From Stygiobacter sp043807765 (GTDB lineage: Bacteria > Bacteroidota > Ignavibacteria > Ignavibacteriales > Melioribacteraceae): a DNA stretch of 64,000 nt. The notes under the pieces were generated by a model. It worked only from the letters and a program-made list of their open reading frames with translations. It searched no databases and had not been told where the DNA came from. The position numbers and the translations under genes are program-made. The stretch is taken from the NCBI GenBank assembly GCA_043807765.1, contig JAZDFQ010000038.1, positions 116,533-180,532 of the forward strand, read 5' to 3'. Within the stretch, counting starts at the first letter, position 1. Each line of letters begins with the position of its first letter. Of the stretch, positions 61,771 to 64,000 are shown in pieces.

Positions 61771-64000
61771 TGAAATCGAAATTAAAAAACATAATAAATA
61801 AACACTTTTCACATCTAATTCTTTTTCTTACCGCAGTATTATTCATGATTAGCGCGTTGAACTACTTTTATTTATTCGATGTAACTGCGCAATCAAATGA
61901 TGAATGCTTATGGCGAGATTCTGATTTTTTAAGCAAGAAAAATATAATCCGATTCGACCTGGTGAAAGTTGATGGGGTTACTTGGGTTGCCGGAATTAGA
62001 AATAAGGATAGATTAGTAGCAATCAATGGAAAAATAGTTAAGAATACCTTAGAGGCTAGTAAAATACTTGATGAAGTGGCTACGGGCGATTTTGCTACTT
62101 ACATTGTTGAAAGAAACGGGAAACAGTTTACAGCTAAAGTGTATGTTAAAAAGCTGGTTGCTTTCAATAACCTCGCGTTTACACTATTGTCCTCGTTTTG
62201 GCTGTTAGTTGGTTTTTTTGTTTTAATGGCTAAGCCAGATGGGAAAATCCAAAGACTGTTTTATAGTGTTGGCGCGTTCTCCGTACTCTTTTCCATGAAT
62301 AGCTTGCTTACAAGAGGTCAGCAAGTAGATAATCCGATTTTCAATAGTTTGATTCTGCTGTTAAGTGTAGACGTGTTGATTATTTTTGGAGGAATTTTCT
62401 GGGCTTTCAGCATGATAAGATTTTTCAATGTTTTCCCGATTGAATCGATATTTGAGCGAAAAGCATGGATTAGGAAAACTTTAGTTTATTTGCCATGGAT
62501 TCTTTTTATTGTAATAATGATTACAAGAGTCAAGTTTGTCTATTTCAGCAATTCTCAGTTAGCAATAATTATTATCCGAAATGTTCTTAGTTTTTTCATA
62601 ATAGGCTCGTTAATAACAAGTTTTATACAGCTTATTGTTGGTTACAGAAAAGTTGAAACGCAAAATGAGAAACGTGCTTTAAGAATTATTTTAGCGGCAT
62701 TTACAATTGGGTTGGGATCCGTCTTTTACTTCATTCTTTTTACAGCAACAACAGCTCAAGTTGTATTTAACGATCCTCTCTTATTCATGCCGATAATGTT
62801 AATTGCAATTATTCCGGTTGCATTCGGGTATTCTATTTTTAGATACGCTTTGATGGATATTAGAGAAGCAGTTAAGAGCACTATCATTTATGGAACTGCT
62901 ACTGTGTCTATAGCAGCAGTTTACTTCATTATTATGCTTCTGCTTGGGCAAGTAGTTAGCAGTGCAATTGGCACACAATATCAAGGTGCAATTGCCGGTT
63001 TTGTGTTTGTTGTTTTTGCTATTGTATTCCAATCAACTAAAGATCACTTTCAAGATTATCTAACACAAAAATTTTATCCCGAGCAATTCAATTTTCAGAA
63101 AGGCTTGTTAAAGTTTAGCGGCGACATTGCTAAAGTTGTAGGTATAGAAAATATTCTCAACTCCACACGCGAACTTTATGTCGATTCGTTGCAGATTGGT
63201 AAATATGGGCTAATGCTTAAAAAGAACGACGGCATGTTTCATCTTATCCAGCATCATGGAATTAGAGAATTCGAACCAATTGGTTTTAGTTCGTTAAATA
63301 ATTTAGCAGAATATTTTTTCGAGCGTAAAAAGAATAACCAGAGAATGGTTCTTGAGCTACAAAATTTTAATACTCAGTTGGGAACCGATGCAGACACGTT
63401 TACTAACGAAGGAATTTTCACGATCATTCCTTTACTGATAAGCGAAAAAATTATTGGATTCTTGCTGTTTGGATTGAAACAAACGGGAGCGCAGTTTGGC
63501 GGAAAAGATTTAGACTTATTAATTTCCGCTGCAAATCAAACCGCAATATCAATTGAAAATGCTCGCTTATATCACTCTGAAATTGAAAAAAAGCGTTTGG
63601 AAAGAGACTTAGAAAACGCGCGCCACATTCAAGAAAGCTTGCTTCCAAAATCAATTCCGGTACTAAAAAATTTAGAACTAAGCGGAATCACAATTCCGGC
63701 GCAGCATGTTGGCGGTGATTATTATGACTTCATTAAAGTTAGCGACTCTAAACTTTATGTTATAGTGGGGGATGTTTCCGGCAAAGGATTAAGCGCTGCA
63801 TTGTACATGTCAAAATTGCAAACTATGATTCGAATGTATTGCACTGAAGACAAATCGCCAAAGCAAATATTAATCGAGGTTAATAAAAGGCTCTTTGGTG
63901 AGATGGAGAGAAATTATTTTATAACCGCCTCATTGGCAATGATTGATACTGAGAGTGGAAATATTTTGTTCTGCCGTGCCGGTCATCCGCATTCATTGTT
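61767..64000 (+). CDS. SpoIIE-type PP2C phosphatase with PDZ, membrane and GAF domains, 3' end outside window
   Basis: Open frame from the ATG at 61767 (an ATG one codon later is as good) to the window end, at least 744 codons with no stop. In order: an N-terminal helix (about 12-35), a PDZ-like domain (about 70-125; A-G-I-R-N-K-D-R-L-V-A-I-N-G), about seven or eight membrane helices (about 132-425), a GAF-like domain (about 460-600), the linker K-R-L-E-R-D-L-E-N-A-R, and a PP2C domain starting near 640 with G-G-D-Y-Y-D-F and D-V-S-G-K-G-L. The catalytic domain is cut near its middle. It is cotranscribed with the previous phosphatase (ATGA overlap). Confidence 0.9.
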   Translation, partial: MMKSKLKNIINKHFSHLILFLTAVLFMISALNYFYLFDVTAQSNDECLWRDSDFLSKKNIIRFDLVKVDGVTWVAGIRNKDRLVAINGKIVKNTLEASKILDEVATGDFATYIVERNGKQFTAKVYVKKLVAFNNLAFTLLSSFWLLVGFFVLMAKPDGKIQRLFYSVGAFSVLFSMNSLLTRGQQVDNPIFNSLILLLSVDVLIIFGGIFWAFSMIRFFNVFPIESIFERKAWIRKTLVYLPWILFIVIMITRVKFVYFSNSQLAIIIIRNVLSFFIIGSLITSFIQLIVGYRKVETQNEKRALRIILAAFTIGLGSVFYFILFTATTAQVVFNDPLLFMPIMLIAIIPVAFGYSIFRYALMDIREAVKSTIIYGTATVSIAAVYFIIMLLLGQVVSSAIGTQYQGAIAGFVFVVFAIVFQSTKDHFQDYLTQKFYPEQFNFQKGLLKFSGDIAKVVGIENILNSTRELYVDSLQIGKYGLMLKKNDGMFHLIQHHGIREFEPIGFSSLNNLAEYFFERKKNNQRMVLELQNFNTQLGTDADTFTNEGIFTIIPLLISEKIIGFLLFGLKQTGAQFGGKDLDLLISAANQTAISIENARLYHSEIEKKRLERDLENARHIQESLLPKSIPVLKNLELSGITIPAQHVGGDYYDFIKVSDSKLYVIVGDVSGKGLSAALYMSKLQTMIRMYCTEDKSPKQILIEVNKRLFGEMERNYFITASLAMIDTESGNILFCRAGHPHSL

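Noticed and set aside
1..64000. CRISPR arrays, tRNA or rRNA genes, insertion sequences
   Set aside because: No regularly spaced repeats, no cloverleaf-like sequence and no transposase were recognised on reading the window.

Overview
The window is AT-rich, gene-dense bacterial DNA from a Gram-negative organism. It carries lipid A genes (lpxB, lpxK), an MsbA-type flippase, an O-antigen-ligase-like protein and an outer-membrane beta-barrel. The gene content and style suggest the Ignavibacteria / Bacteroidota-Chlorobi (FCB) lineage: PPDK, a KamA-type aminomutase, PgpH-like HD protein, SpoIIE/STAS switches, short spacers, frequent ATGA overlaps, few strong Shine-Dalgarno sites and several TTG starts. 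This placement is inferred from content only; no search was run. I saw no rRNA, tRNA, CRISPR array, insertion sequence or prophage.

Layout. 1-1194: an ECF sigma factor cut by the window edge and its probable anti-sigma partner. 1278-18809 (plus strand): ribosomal protein L31, rsmB, a RodZ-like protein, ligA, a GT9-like fragment, a STAS protein, a Cof-type HAD phosphatase, a PgpH-like HD protein, a XerC/D recombinase, a SPOR lipoprotein, an ABC exporter, an O-antigen-ligase-like protein with a large inserted propeller-like domain, a GT2 glycosyltransferase, NAD kinase, a thioredoxin-like protein and a Rossmann protein. A bidirectional terminator at 18831-18862 closes this block. 18900-44194 (minus strand): a compact four-gene set (two ATP-grasp ligases, GNAT, lysine 2,3-aminomutase) downstream of recG; gpsA, plsY, ispD, queA, ppdK; then a run from a membrane-fused GH2-fold protein through smc, a HAD phosphatase, a methyltransferase, lpxB, an acyltransferase and lpxK; then tpiA, a NifU-like protein and an Mrp ATPase.

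44371-49103 (plus) is a ferrous-iron uptake operon: a DtxR-type regulator, a membrane-anchored DtxR/FeoA/FeoA fusion, FeoB split into separate GTPase and permease genes, and an outer-membrane protein. 49093-55123 (minus): ppk1, a dCMP deaminase, a 363-base intergenic region with stacked hairpins, a sensor histidine kinase, purA and a STAS protein. 55341-64000 (plus): an ECF sigma factor with a large unknown partner, then a partner-switching module of three SpoIIE-type phosphatases with different sensor parts, one STAS protein and one RsbW-like kinase. The last phosphatase runs off the window end.

The best candidates for undescribed biology are the KamA/GNAT/double ATP-grasp operon (a possible beta-lysine conjugate pathway), the ligase with a propeller inserted in its catalytic periplasmic loop, the GH2-fold protein fused to a polytopic membrane domain with the acid/base site apparently lost, the membrane-anchored iron regulator next to a split FeoB, and the hairpin-rich region at 51873-51962.
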